DNA of 34,954 bases from Planctomycetaceae bacterium (GTDB lineage: Bacteria > Planctomycetota > Planctomycetia > Pirellulales > Pirellulaceae), in contig PBOG01000201.1 in the NCBI GenBank assembly GCA_002724245.1, positions 1 to 34,954 of the forward strand, in the 5' to 3' direction. The notes under the pieces were generated by a model, which was not told the DNA's origin, did not search any database, and worked only from the letters and a program-made list of their open reading frames with translations. Positions 25,528 to 33,514 of the stretch are shown one piece after another (the stretch's first letter is position 1; every line of letters begins with the position of its first letter). The position numbers and the translations under genes were made by a program.

Positions 25528-28500
25528 ATGAAACATCGGTCGATTCTTGTCAGCCAGTTGATTGTCTTGTGGATCCTGTTTGAGGGTGGTGTTTCCACTG
25601 CGGCGGACCCAACCGACAAGTCGGGGTTTGATTTTTTCGAGTCCAAGATTCGCCCTGTACTGGTACGCCACTGTTATCAGTGTCATTCCGCCAAGGCTGC
25701 TGCCGGGAAGATGCTCAAGGGGGGATTGCAGGTCGACACGCGTGAGGGCCTGTTGCGGGGAGGCGAAACCGGGCCGGCACTGATTCCTGGCCAGCCGGAG
25801 AAGAGCCTGCTGATAGCCGCACTGAAGCATGACGGGCTGGAAATGCCTCCCAAGACCCGGTTGCCAGCCTCGATTGTCACGGACTTTGAAAAGTGGATCC
25901 ATCTGGGAGCGCCCGATCCACGCGAGGGTGGCGCGGTCGTGACCGCGGAGACAGATCTCGCAGCGGGGCGGCAACACTGGGCATTCCAGCCGTTGGCAAC
26001 TGTTGCGCCACCTCAACTGCAGGAGAACGATTGGGTCCGCAATGATGTGGATCGTTTCATTCGAGCTCGTCAGCAAACAGAGGGTGTGACTGGCAATCCC
26101 CGGGCGACGCCATTGACACTCTTGCGTCGGTTGCATTTTAACGTGGTTGGACTGCCTCCTTCACCGGAGGAGATTCAGCAGTTTACCCGTGACGCGGAAC
26201 AGGATTTTGAAGCAGCCTACGAGGCGGCCGTGGAACGCCTGCTCGCCAGTGGGCATTACGGTGAGCGGTGGGGACGCCATTGGCTCGATCTGGTGCGGTT
26301 CGCCGAAAGTAATGGCTATGCGTTCGACCAGGACCGGGCCAACGCGTTCCATTATCGCGACTTTGTGATCCGCGCGCTGAATGCCGACATGCCCTACGAT
26401 CAGTTCGTGCGGTTGCAGTTGGCCGGAGACCTGTTGGCCGACAACAACGTGGCCACCAATGCACAGGCGCGCCAGACGCTGGACGCGGTGGCCGCGACGG
26501 GCTTCCTGGTGGCGGGGCCGTTCACTACCCAGCAGACACAGAAGGAACGGGAACGCAGTCGTTACGAACAGCTTGACGACATCGTCCACACGCTGGGCAC
26601 GTCATTGCTGGGGCTGACCGTAGGCTGCGCCAGGTGCCATAGTCACAAATACGACCCCTTGCCGCAGAATGACTACTACCGTTTTGTCTCCTGTTTCAAG
26701 GAGGTGGGGTTTGGAGATACAGGTGTCAACCTTCAGACCGAGGAGTTTCAGGCGGCCAAGGCAGCCTATGATGTCGCGCACGCACCCTTGACTGCCGCAC
26801 AGGAAAAATGGGAGCAGGACCATCTCGGTGAACGTTTTGCTGCCTGGCTGGCCGACCGCCCCGAACAGCCGCCAGTTCCACAGTTGGGAGTCTGGCACCA
26901 CGCAGGGCCGTTTACTGCAGCCGATTTCAATCAAGCGTACGACCAGGACTGGGGGCCGGAAAAGAACGTCGATTTGAAGCAGACGTTCCAGGATGAAAAA
27001 CTCAGCTGGCAACCCCAGCCAGATTGGGTTGATGCAAAGCTCCATAATACACTTCAGGGTGAGAATGCGGCGAATTATTTGTTTCGGGTAATCGAGTCGC
27101 CGAGTCCTCTGTCACTGGCGTTGTCGTTGGGGGCGGACGATGCGGTCAAAGTCTGGGTCAATGGCCAGCAGGTGCTGGCCAAGAAAACCATGGGGGCCGC
27201 CAAAGCCGACCAGCACAAGCTGAACATTCCCCTCAAGTTAGGCCGCAACGAAGTATTGCTGAAAATTGTCAACGCGGGTGGTGGCTCCGCATTTTATTTC
27301 AGCCTGGCGGCTGGTTTACCGGCCAAGGAAGTCGTCGCGGTATTCAAACTGCCCAATGAAAAGTGGACCGAGAAGCAATCCCTGCTGGTGCGTAACTGGT
27401 ACCGCACGACCGATTCCCAGTGGGTGGCTTTGAACACGGCGGTTGTGGAACACCAGAAGTCCGAACCGAAACCGAACCTGACGCAGGTTTATGCTGCCCG
27501 TAAGAAGGGGACGAGCTATCAATTTGGTAGTGATACCTTCAAGGTTTACTTCCTGGCACGCGGTAACGCGGATAACAAACAGGGGGAGGCGCCTGCCGGC
27601 TTTCTACGCGTTTTGATGTCTCAGGGCGAAGATGCACGACAGTGGCTGAGCCCGACGGAAACGGTGGTGCCGCCACGCGTTGCCGCAGCGGAGTGGTTAA
27701 CCGATGTGAAGCACGGCGCGGGCCATTTATTAGCCCGTGTGATCGTCAACCGCCTGTGGCATTTTCACTTCGGCCGTGGCATTGTTTCGACGCCCAGTGA
27801 TTTTGGCACGCGCGGTGAGTTGCCGACACATCCCCAGTTGCTCGACTGGTTGGCCCGCGAGTTGATTCGGGGAGAGTGGAAGCTCAAGCCGATTCACCGA
27901 TTGATTCTCACCAGCCAGACCTGGATGCAGGCCAGTGGTCACCTGGCAGAAAGCGAACAACGCGATCCGGAAAACCGCCTTTGGTGGCGGCGCGGGGCGC
28001 GGCGGCTCGATGCCGAGCTGATTCGTGACACACTACTGGAAGTGAGCGGTCGACTGGATCGCAGGATGTTTGGTAAGGGGTCGCTGGATCAGAAGATGTC
28101 GCGCCGCAGTGTTTATTTGACGGTCAAACGTGGACAATTGATTCCGATTTTACAGCTGTTCGATGCACCCGATGCCATGCAGGGTGTTGGGCAACGCAAT
28201 CAGAGTACTGTGGCACCGCAGGCGCTGGCGATGCTCAATTCCCCGTTTGTCCGCGAATTGGCGGGCCATTTCGCCAAACGTATTCGACCCGACGCGGAAA
28301 CTTCGCTGGAAGCGGTCGTCGATACGGCTTACCGTATCGCGCTGTCACGAGCGCCGGCTCCGCAAGAACGGGACGCGATGCGCGTGTTTATTGAAAATCA
28401 GATCACCACACGGGATGGCCAGGAAGAGGCCACTCAGATGGCGATCAGGGATTTTTGTCAGCTGTTGTTTTGCTGTAACGAGTTCATTTACGTCGATTAG
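25528..28500 (+). CDS. Planctomycete cytochrome c (PSCyt1)-DUF1549-DUF1553 protein with PA14/galactose-binding-like insert
   Basis: 990 residues. Signal peptide ~1-26 (LVSQLIVLWILFEGGVSTAA). PSCyt1 has CYQCH at 49-53 and LEMPPKTRL at ~104-112 as the likely distal Met region. DUF1549 spans ~170-395 (LLRRLHFNVVGLPPSPEE) with a second motif CARCHSHK at 367-374. An insert at ~455-600 carries VWVNGQQVL and LKLGRNEVLLKIVNAGGG, a beta-sandwich pattern. DUF1553 is ~715-985 (RVIVNRLWHFHFGRGIV, THPQLLDWLARELI). It differs from the 9007 protein in the insert and in CARCHSHK for CARCHDHK. The DUF1501 partner starts 85 bases after its stop. The ribosome site is weak. Confidence 0.92.
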   Translation: MKHRSILVSQLIVLWILFEGGVSTAADPTDKSGFDFFESKIRPVLVRHCYQCHSAKAAAGKMLKGGLQVDTREGLLRGGETGPALIPGQPEKSLLIAALKHDGLEMPPKTRLPASIVTDFEKWIHLGAPDPREGGAVVTAETDLAAGRQHWAFQPLATVAPPQLQENDWVRNDVDRFIRARQQTEGVTGNPRATPLTLLRRLHFNVVGLPPSPEEIQQFTRDAEQDFEAAYEAAVERLLASGHYGERWGRHWLDLVRFAESNGYAFDQDRANAFHYRDFVIRALNADMPYDQFVRLQLAGDLLADNNVATNAQARQTLDAVAATGFLVAGPFTTQQTQKERERSRYEQLDDIVHTLGTSLLGLTVGCARCHSHKYDPLPQNDYYRFVSCFKEVGFGDTGVNLQTEEFQAAKAAYDVAHAPLTAAQEKWEQDHLGERFAAWLADRPEQPPVPQLGVWHHAGPFTAADFNQAYDQDWGPEKNVDLKQTFQDEKLSWQPQPDWVDAKLHNTLQGENAANYLFRVIESPSPLSLALSLGADDAVKVWVNGQQVLAKKTMGAAKADQHKLNIPLKLGRNEVLLKIVNAGGGSAFYFSLAAGLPAKEVVAVFKLPNEKWTEKQSLLVRNWYRTTDSQWVALNTAVVEHQKSEPKPNLTQVYAARKKGTSYQFGSDTFKVYFLARGNADNKQGEAPAGFLRVLMSQGEDARQWLSPTETVVPPRVAAAEWLTDVKHGAGHLLARVIVNRLWHFHFGRGIVSTPSDFGTRGELPTHPQLLDWLARELIRGEWKLKPIHRLILTSQTWMQASGHLAESEQRDPENRLWWRRGARRLDAELIRDTLLEVSGRLDRRMFGKGSLDQKMSRRSVYLTVKRGQLIPILQLFDAPDAMQGVGQRNQSTVAPQALAMLNSPFVRELAGHFAKRIRPDAETSLEAVVDTAYRIALSRAPAPQERDAMRVFIENQITTRDGQEEATQMAIRDFCQLLFCCNEFIYVD

Positions 28501-28572
28501 TCCTGTTGCCTCCATGCGTCTGGTGCGAGGTGAGGACCAGACGCTTCGTTCGCAACGTTTTAGAAACTGGCC

Positions 28573-28578
28573 GAGGGG
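28573..28578 (+). promoter_or_regulatory. Ribosome binding site deciding the start at 28586
   Basis: GAGGGG lies 7 bases before the ATG at 28586. The same frame is open from 28163 inside the upstream gene, but this site and the leader sequence after it place the start here. Confidence 0.65.
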
Positions 28579-28585
28579 TTTCCCA

Positions 28586-30034
28586 ATGCATCACATTCCG
28601 GGCTTCAATCTTGCTTCGCGGCGGCGTTTCCTGGAACAGGCCGGGTTGGGATGCGGCTCTTTGGCACTGGCCAGCTTGCTGCATTCCGAAGGGGTGTTGG
28701 CCAATGATTCGCAGGGAACCAACCCGCTGGCCTCGACGGCACCGCACTTTCCGGCCAAGGCCAAGCAGGTCATCTGGCTGTTTCAAACCGGGAGTCCATC
28801 GCAGGTCGATACCTTTGACTACAAACCCGAACTGCAGAAACGTAATGGCCAGCAACTCGCTGGGGCGGACCCCAAAACCGGGTTTTTCACGACCAGTGGT
28901 AAATGCCTCAAATCGCCTTTCAAGTTCAAACAGTACGGCCAGAGTGGCGCTTGGATCTCGGAGATTTTTCCGCACATTTCTCAGCACGCTGACGAAATCG
29001 CTTTTGTCTACTCATGTTTTTCCCAGTCGAATAATCACACACCGGCGATGCTCGAGTTGAATTCTGGTTTTATCCGTCAGGGCTTTCCCAGCCTGGGCAG
29101 TTGGCTGACCTATGGTCTGGGCAGCGAGAACACGAATTTGCCTGCCTACGTGGTTATGCATGGAAAGAAGCCCCGCGGTGGCGATCCGGTCTGGTCATCC
29201 GGTTTTTTACCGAGTGTGTACCAGGCGACCGCATTGGATCCGCGTCAGGCCACGCCAATCAACAATCTGGCACGTCCCACTGAATTGACAGATCGACAGC
29301 AGCGCTCGCTGCTCGACGCGCTGCAAATCGCCAATCGTCGTCATGCCCGCACGCGACCCTTTGACCGTGACTTGTCCGCGCGGCTGGAATCATTTGAATT
29401 GGCCTACCGGATGCAAGTGGCGGCTCCCGAAGCGTTCGACGTCACCCGCGAGACCGCGGCGACCCAGCGCGCCTACGGGCTCGATCGTAATGAATCGAAG
29501 GACTACGGTCGACAATGCTTGATCGCGCGGCGTTTGATCGAACGGGGTGTCCGTTTTGTCCAGGTGTTTGCCGATGTTGCCAAGACGCCGGGTGGTGGTG
29601 TCAACGATGTGCCCTGGGATGCGCACAGTGACATCTCCCAGAACCACGGAACGTGTGCGGCCTCGGTGGATCAGCCCACCGGGGCGCTGTTGTCTGATCT
29701 CAAGCGACGGGGGCTGCTCCAGGACACCCTGGTGATTTATGGCGGCGAGTTTGGCCGGACGTCCGATTCCCAGGGTTCTAAGGGACGCGATCACAATCCC
29801 AATGCCTTCACCACCTGGTTCGCCGGCGGCGGGATCAAAGGCGGGGTACAGTATGGCGCGTCCGATGAGTTTGGGTACAAGGCCACCGAAAACCGTGTCG
29901 CCGCCCATGATTTACATGCGACGATCCTCAAGCTGATGGGCTTTGATCACGAGCGGCTGACCTACCGCTTCAACGGACGTGATTTCCGCCTGACCGATGT
30001 GGCGGGAGAAGTGGTGGAGGAATTGATCGCCTGA
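28586..30034 (+). CDS. DUF1501 family protein paired with the 25528 gene
   Basis: 482 residues. Tat-type leader SRRRFLEQAGLGCGSLALASLL from residue 11. Motifs: QVIWLFQTGSPSQVDTFDYKP near 68-88, KFKQYGQSGAWISEIFPHISQ, HTPAMLELNSG, CLIARRLIERGVRFVQVFAD, PWDAHSDISQN and GGEFGRTSDSQGSKGRDH with AGGGIKGG after. It closely resembles the protein at 11976 in layout, so the two PSCyt1-DUF1549-DUF1553/DUF1501 pairs are likely ancient duplicates. Export and metal-site residues are expected by family, not shown. Confidence 0.92.
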   Translation: MHHIPGFNLASRRRFLEQAGLGCGSLALASLLHSEGVLANDSQGTNPLASTAPHFPAKAKQVIWLFQTGSPSQVDTFDYKPELQKRNGQQLAGADPKTGFFTTSGKCLKSPFKFKQYGQSGAWISEIFPHISQHADEIAFVYSCFSQSNNHTPAMLELNSGFIRQGFPSLGSWLTYGLGSENTNLPAYVVMHGKKPRGGDPVWSSGFLPSVYQATALDPRQATPINNLARPTELTDRQQRSLLDALQIANRRHARTRPFDRDLSARLESFELAYRMQVAAPEAFDVTRETAATQRAYGLDRNESKDYGRQCLIARRLIERGVRFVQVFADVAKTPGGGVNDVPWDAHSDISQNHGTCAASVDQPTGALLSDLKRRGLLQDTLVIYGGEFGRTSDSQGSKGRDHNPNAFTTWFAGGGIKGGVQYGASDEFGYKATENRVAAHDLHATILKLMGFDHERLTYRFNGRDFRLTDVAGEVVEELIA

Positions 30035-30039
30035 TCTGC

Positions 30040-30085
30040 CGCCTGGCAACGGGAAATCAGCGGTCAGGTGGTTCACCGCCAGGCG
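30040..30085 (+). terminator. Possible stem-loop after the 28586 gene
   Basis: CGCCTGGC (30040-30047) and GCCAGGCG (30078-30085) are complementary, with a 30-base loop containing a smaller GCGGT/ACCGC stem. No T run follows directly. It may mark the transcript end of the pair. Confidence 0.35.
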
Positions 30086-30167
30086 AGGCTGGGGCTCCCA
30101 GTTGTTTCCATGGTTATTTGATCTGGTTGTGTAGCCTGTTTTTGTCTGTCCGTTGACGGTGGCCGCC

Positions 30168-31112
30168 ATGACGCTTGAACCTGAGGGGCCGCCGCCCGAC
30201 TCTCCTGCCGCGGAGCGATCCCAGGTTGCTGCAGGATCCGTTACAACGGGTCGTGGCTTGATCCGGGGGCGGTTACTGGTTTGTGCGGCTGCCCTGATGT
30301 GGTCGACCAGCGGCTTTTTCAGCAAGGCGAATGTGTTTGAAGAATGGCCGGCCGCGCAGCGTGGACCTCTGCTCGTTTTTTGGCGGGCCCTGTTTGCCAG
30401 CCTGGTACTACTGCCACTGGCACGTGGTTGGCGCTGGTCGCCACGTTTGATTCCCATGGTCGTCGTGTTCGCCTTGATGAATCTGACCTTCATGACCGCG
30501 ATGACCCGTGTCGATGCGACGATGGCCATCTGGCTGCAATACACGGCACCGATGTGGGTCTTCCTGGCAGGTGTGTTTTGGTTCAAAGAACCGGTCCAGC
30601 CGGGGGATCGCAGCATGATGGGTTTCAGTATGCTGGGGGTGGGCGTCATCTGTTACTTCGGTCTGGCAGATGCGCACCCCGAGCACATTCTGATGGGCGT
30701 GGCATCGGGGGTTTGTTTTGCCGGTGTGGTGATTTCGCTACGACAATTGCGGGAGTTTGAATCCGCCTTTCTGGTCGCATTGAATCATCTAGTCACGGCG
30801 ATCTTGTATGCTCCCTATGTCCTCAGCCAGGAGCACTGGCCAGCAGGGGCCCAATGGGTTTACTTGATTGGCTTTGGCATGTTCCAGATCGGCTTGCCCT
30901 ACGTCATTTTCGCCCGTGGCTTGCGGACAGTGACCGGCCATGAATCTTCCTTTCTGACCCTGCTGGAACCGCTGCTGGTGCCGGTCTGGGTCTACTGGGC
31001 CTGGGGGGATATGCCGACGGGCTCTACGCTGGCCGGGGGCGGCTTGATTTTGACAGGGCTGGCGCTGCGCTACTGGCCGCGGAGGGTGACGCGGGTGGTT
31101 GCGGACGCCTGA
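30168..31112 (+). CDS. EamA-family (DMT superfamily) membrane transporter
   Basis: 314 residues from the ATG at 30168; the in-frame TTG at 30153 has no better site. After a ~30-residue polar N-terminus there are about ten hydrophobic segments arranged as two EamA halves. The first starts LLVCAAALMWSTSGFFSKA; the second has CFAGVVISLRQ and later LLEPLLVPVWVYWAWGDMPTG, a typical EamA end motif. Members export amino acids, metabolites or drugs; the substrate is unknown here. It converges with the HTTM gene, 18 bases away. Confidence 0.9.
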   Translation: MTLEPEGPPPDSPAAERSQVAAGSVTTGRGLIRGRLLVCAAALMWSTSGFFSKANVFEEWPAAQRGPLLVFWRALFASLVLLPLARGWRWSPRLIPMVVVFALMNLTFMTAMTRVDATMAIWLQYTAPMWVFLAGVFWFKEPVQPGDRSMMGFSMLGVGVICYFGLADAHPEHILMGVASGVCFAGVVISLRQLREFESAFLVALNHLVTAILYAPYVLSQEHWPAGAQWVYLIGFGMFQIGLPYVIFARGLRTVTGHESSFLTLLEPLLVPVWVYWAWGDMPTGSTLAGGGLILTGLALRYWPRRVTRVVADA

Positions 31113-31130
31113 GACGGTCAGCGGCGCGCT

Positions 31131-32576
31131 TTAAGGGCGCTCGAGTTCGACATAAATAACCGCTTTGTCCACCCGTTCGTTTCCGATGGGTTCCCGCAGT
31201 AGCAGTAATACCAGTTGCCTTACACGTTGCCCTGGGGAATGTTGAAGATCCCATCTGTCGGCCAGGAATTTGGCAGTCGGCAAGCGAAAGGCGGCTTTGC
31301 TGGGACGCCTTAATTCGGTCACACAAAGCGCCCACCGCCGTGCCGGGAAGGCGGGTTCCAGTTCGTGCAGATTCTCACTGGGAGGGCGGTTGCGTAGCAG
31401 GTCGACTTCCCTGCCATCTTGAAGTTCTGCAAATGCCAGCAGGCGGCAATCCGGGCCGCCTGCCCGCCGGAACATATCCCAGCGTTGATCGAGCGCTGCC
31501 ACTTGGACCAGGCGGTGCATCGCGGCGGGGATTGGTTCGCTGGCGAGTTCCCAGCGGAGCGCCAAATCACCCAGGTTGAACAGCACCACGACGGCCAGTA
31601 ACAGCCCGCAAAGCAGGGACGCCGACCATTGCCCCCAGGAGGGCACTGCCGGTGGTGTGATCTCGTCACGGTGGGGAAGTGGGTGCGCAGCCCAGCGGCC
31701 CAGCGACTGCCAGAACTCGGCTGGCACAAACAGGGTCAGGGCGACCCAGCAGGCGTAGGAAAACAGATCGACATGCATGGCCCATTCGATGCCCAGGTGC
31801 ATCCCGGCAAGTCCCAGGATGGTCAACCCGCGGACCCAGTGTTGTTTCCAGGGACAGAATAATAGCCACGGTCCGAGCAGCTCTAAAGCCAGTGTGAGCC
31901 AGGTGCCCCAACGCAGCACCGCCGGGTAGTCGAGCAACAGACGGCCCCAGTCGGTCGAGTAGAGACGCAGTGAGAGTACCTCGGCCAGTGCCTCACCTTC
32001 CAGCCAGAGTGGGTTCCATTTGAACAGGCCTGTCCACTCGTACATCAGGCAGAGTTGCAGCAGGGCGGCCACCGAGGCGACCGAACAGATACTGCGGCGT
32101 GGTGGTCTGCTGCTTTTCCGCGCGTCGAGCGACCAACGTTCGCCCAGTGGCAGGAACAGACTCCACAGGAGCATCATCCGCAACAGCACGTCACCCCCAT
32201 TGGTCACCAGGGGAGAGCGGGCGTGCAGCGAGGCCAGTAAAACCCAGCAGCCGACTGCGACCAGACGGGTCCGCCATCCTAGGATCAAGGCAATCGCCAG
32301 ACCGGCGGCGCCCAGTAGCAGACAGGCCTGGTAGGTCGTGGACCCACTGATCAGGTGTACCGACCAGGCACCGGGGTATTGCTCCTGGAGGAACTCCCGG
32401 ACGACGGTGACCGGCTGCACACTGTTGGCTCCGTAGAGGCCTTCCAGGTCGATCAGCCGTCCCGTCAGATCCCCCAGTAGCAGGATGCCCAGCGCCATGC
32501 GAAACAGGGCCAGCGACCGTGTGTCGATCGACCAGAGTTCGCACATTTTATGCCGCAGTCGACCTGTGGATGCCAT
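31131..32576 (-). CDS. HTTM (vitamin K-dependent gamma-carboxylase-like) membrane protein
   Basis: 481 residues from the ATG at 32576, with GGAGGT (32583-32588) 6 bases upstream. Several membrane segments are visible (LALFRMALGILLLGDLTG, ACLLLGAAGLAIALILGW, LLRMMLLWSLFLPLGERWS, WLTLALELLGPWLLF, ILGLAGMHLGIEWAMHVDLFSYACW). The last two with HLGIE and the GDVLLRM/FLPLGERWS pair are characteristic of HTTM. About the last 130 residues are soluble and unassigned. HTTM proteins are widespread in Planctomycetes; their biochemical activity there is unknown. It diverges from the isomerase-like gene at 32711. Confidence 0.85.
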   Translation of the reverse strand: MASTGRLRHKMCELWSIDTRSLALFRMALGILLLGDLTGRLIDLEGLYGANSVQPVTVVREFLQEQYPGAWSVHLISGSTTYQACLLLGAAGLAIALILGWRTRLVAVGCWVLLASLHARSPLVTNGGDVLLRMMLLWSLFLPLGERWSLDARKSSRPPRRSICSVASVAALLQLCLMYEWTGLFKWNPLWLEGEALAEVLSLRLYSTDWGRLLLDYPAVLRWGTWLTLALELLGPWLLFCPWKQHWVRGLTILGLAGMHLGIEWAMHVDLFSYACWVALTLFVPAEFWQSLGRWAAHPLPHRDEITPPAVPSWGQWSASLLCGLLLAVVVLFNLGDLALRWELASEPIPAAMHRLVQVAALDQRWDMFRRAGGPDCRLLAFAELQDGREVDLLRNRPPSENLHELEPAFPARRWALCVTELRRPSKAAFRLPTAKFLADRWDLQHSPGQRVRQLVLLLLREPIGNERVDKAVIYVELERP

Positions 32577-32700
32577 GGCAGGACCTCCGCTGTCGTGCGC
32601 AGGACGCGGCGACGACAGGCAGCAGCACGCGGGTAGTCGCCCATGGGCGCGCGAGCAAATCGGGATAAAATGAGTTGGGTTTGGTGGTCGTTTTCTCAGC

Positions 32701-32704
32701 GAGG
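32701..32704 (+). promoter_or_regulatory. Ribosome binding site deciding the GTG start at 32711
   Basis: GAGG lies 6 bases before the GTG at 32711. An in-frame TTG at 32675 would add twelve residues but has no such site. Confidence 0.55.
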
Positions 32705-32710
32705 CACTTC

Positions 32711-33493
32711 GTGCCAGAAATTAAAATCGGCATTCAGTTGGCCAGTCTGCGACTGCCATTTAAGAAAGCGCTCCAGACGGCCGCTCGATTAGGTGCGTGC
32801 GCCGTTGAAATCGATGCCCGCCGGGAAATCCAGGTCGGTCAATTGTCACAATCGGGCATTCGGCAGATCCGGAAAATACTGGAGGATTTCAATCTGCGGG
32901 TCAGTGCGCTGACCTTTCAGACCCGGCGGGGTTACGGCGTGTCGGAAGACCTGGAACGCCGCCTGGAGGCAACCCGCCAGGCGATGACCGTCGCCTATGC
33001 GCTGGGTGCACCGGTCGTGGTGAACCAGATCGGCCAGGTCCCCAGCGAGTCAGGTGAGCTGCAGTGGGATCTGCTGGTGGACAGTTTGACCTCCTTGGGA
33101 AAGCACGGTGAGCGCGCCGGCGCGCTCCTGGCTGCCCGCACCGGGTCGGAAGAGGGCAGCGATCTGAAACGCCTGCTCGACGCCTTGCCGGCCGGTGTCG
33201 TGGGGGTTGATTTTGATCCGGGGCAGTTGATGATTCATGGGTTTTCTCCCAGTGCGGCGATCGCCGAACTGGCCCCGCAGGTATTGCATGTCCATGTGCG
33301 GGATGCCATGCGCGATCTGGCCCGCGGTCGAGGACTGGAGGTTCCTGTCGGCAGTGGTGCGGTCGATCTGGCGGAGATCCTCGGCATTCTGGACGAACGG
33401 GGCTACCGCGGCGACTTTACCTTGCAGCGCGACGCGGCAGACGATCCCGTCGGTGACCTGGGTGCGGCGGTCAGCTATCTCCGCGCACTTTGA
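32711..33493 (+). CDS. Sugar phosphate isomerase/epimerase-like TIM barrel
   Basis: 260 residues from a GTG start. Xylose-isomerase-like TIM barrel of the AP_endonuc_2 type: IKIGIQLASLRLPFKKALQTAARLGACAVEID at the N-terminus, LGAPVVVNQIG in the middle, AARTGSEEG at ~140, GVDFDPGQLMIHG with a metal-binding Asp, LHVHVRDAMRD with a metal-binding His, and a final GYRGDFTLQRD. In most family members the last motif ends in Glu (TIER/TVER type); here the position is Gln. Substrate unknown. It faces the TIM-barrel gene at 33515, 21 bases away. Confidence 0.85.
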   Translation: MPEIKIGIQLASLRLPFKKALQTAARLGACAVEIDARREIQVGQLSQSGIRQIRKILEDFNLRVSALTFQTRRGYGVSEDLERRLEATRQAMTVAYALGAPVVVNQIGQVPSESGELQWDLLVDSLTSLGKHGERAGALLAARTGSEEGSDLKRLLDALPAGVVGVDFDPGQLMIHGFSPSAAIAELAPQVLHVHVRDAMRDLARGRGLEVPVGSGAVDLAEILGILDERGYRGDFTLQRDAADDPVGDLGAAVSYLRAL

Positions 33494-33514
33494 TCATTGG
33501 CCGCAGCGCCTGAT

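Noticed and set aside
28163-28585. Upstream extension of the DUF1501 frame into the 25528 gene
   Set aside because: It overlaps conserved DUF1553 coding sequence. The ribosome site at 28573-28578 and the Tat leader favour 28586.
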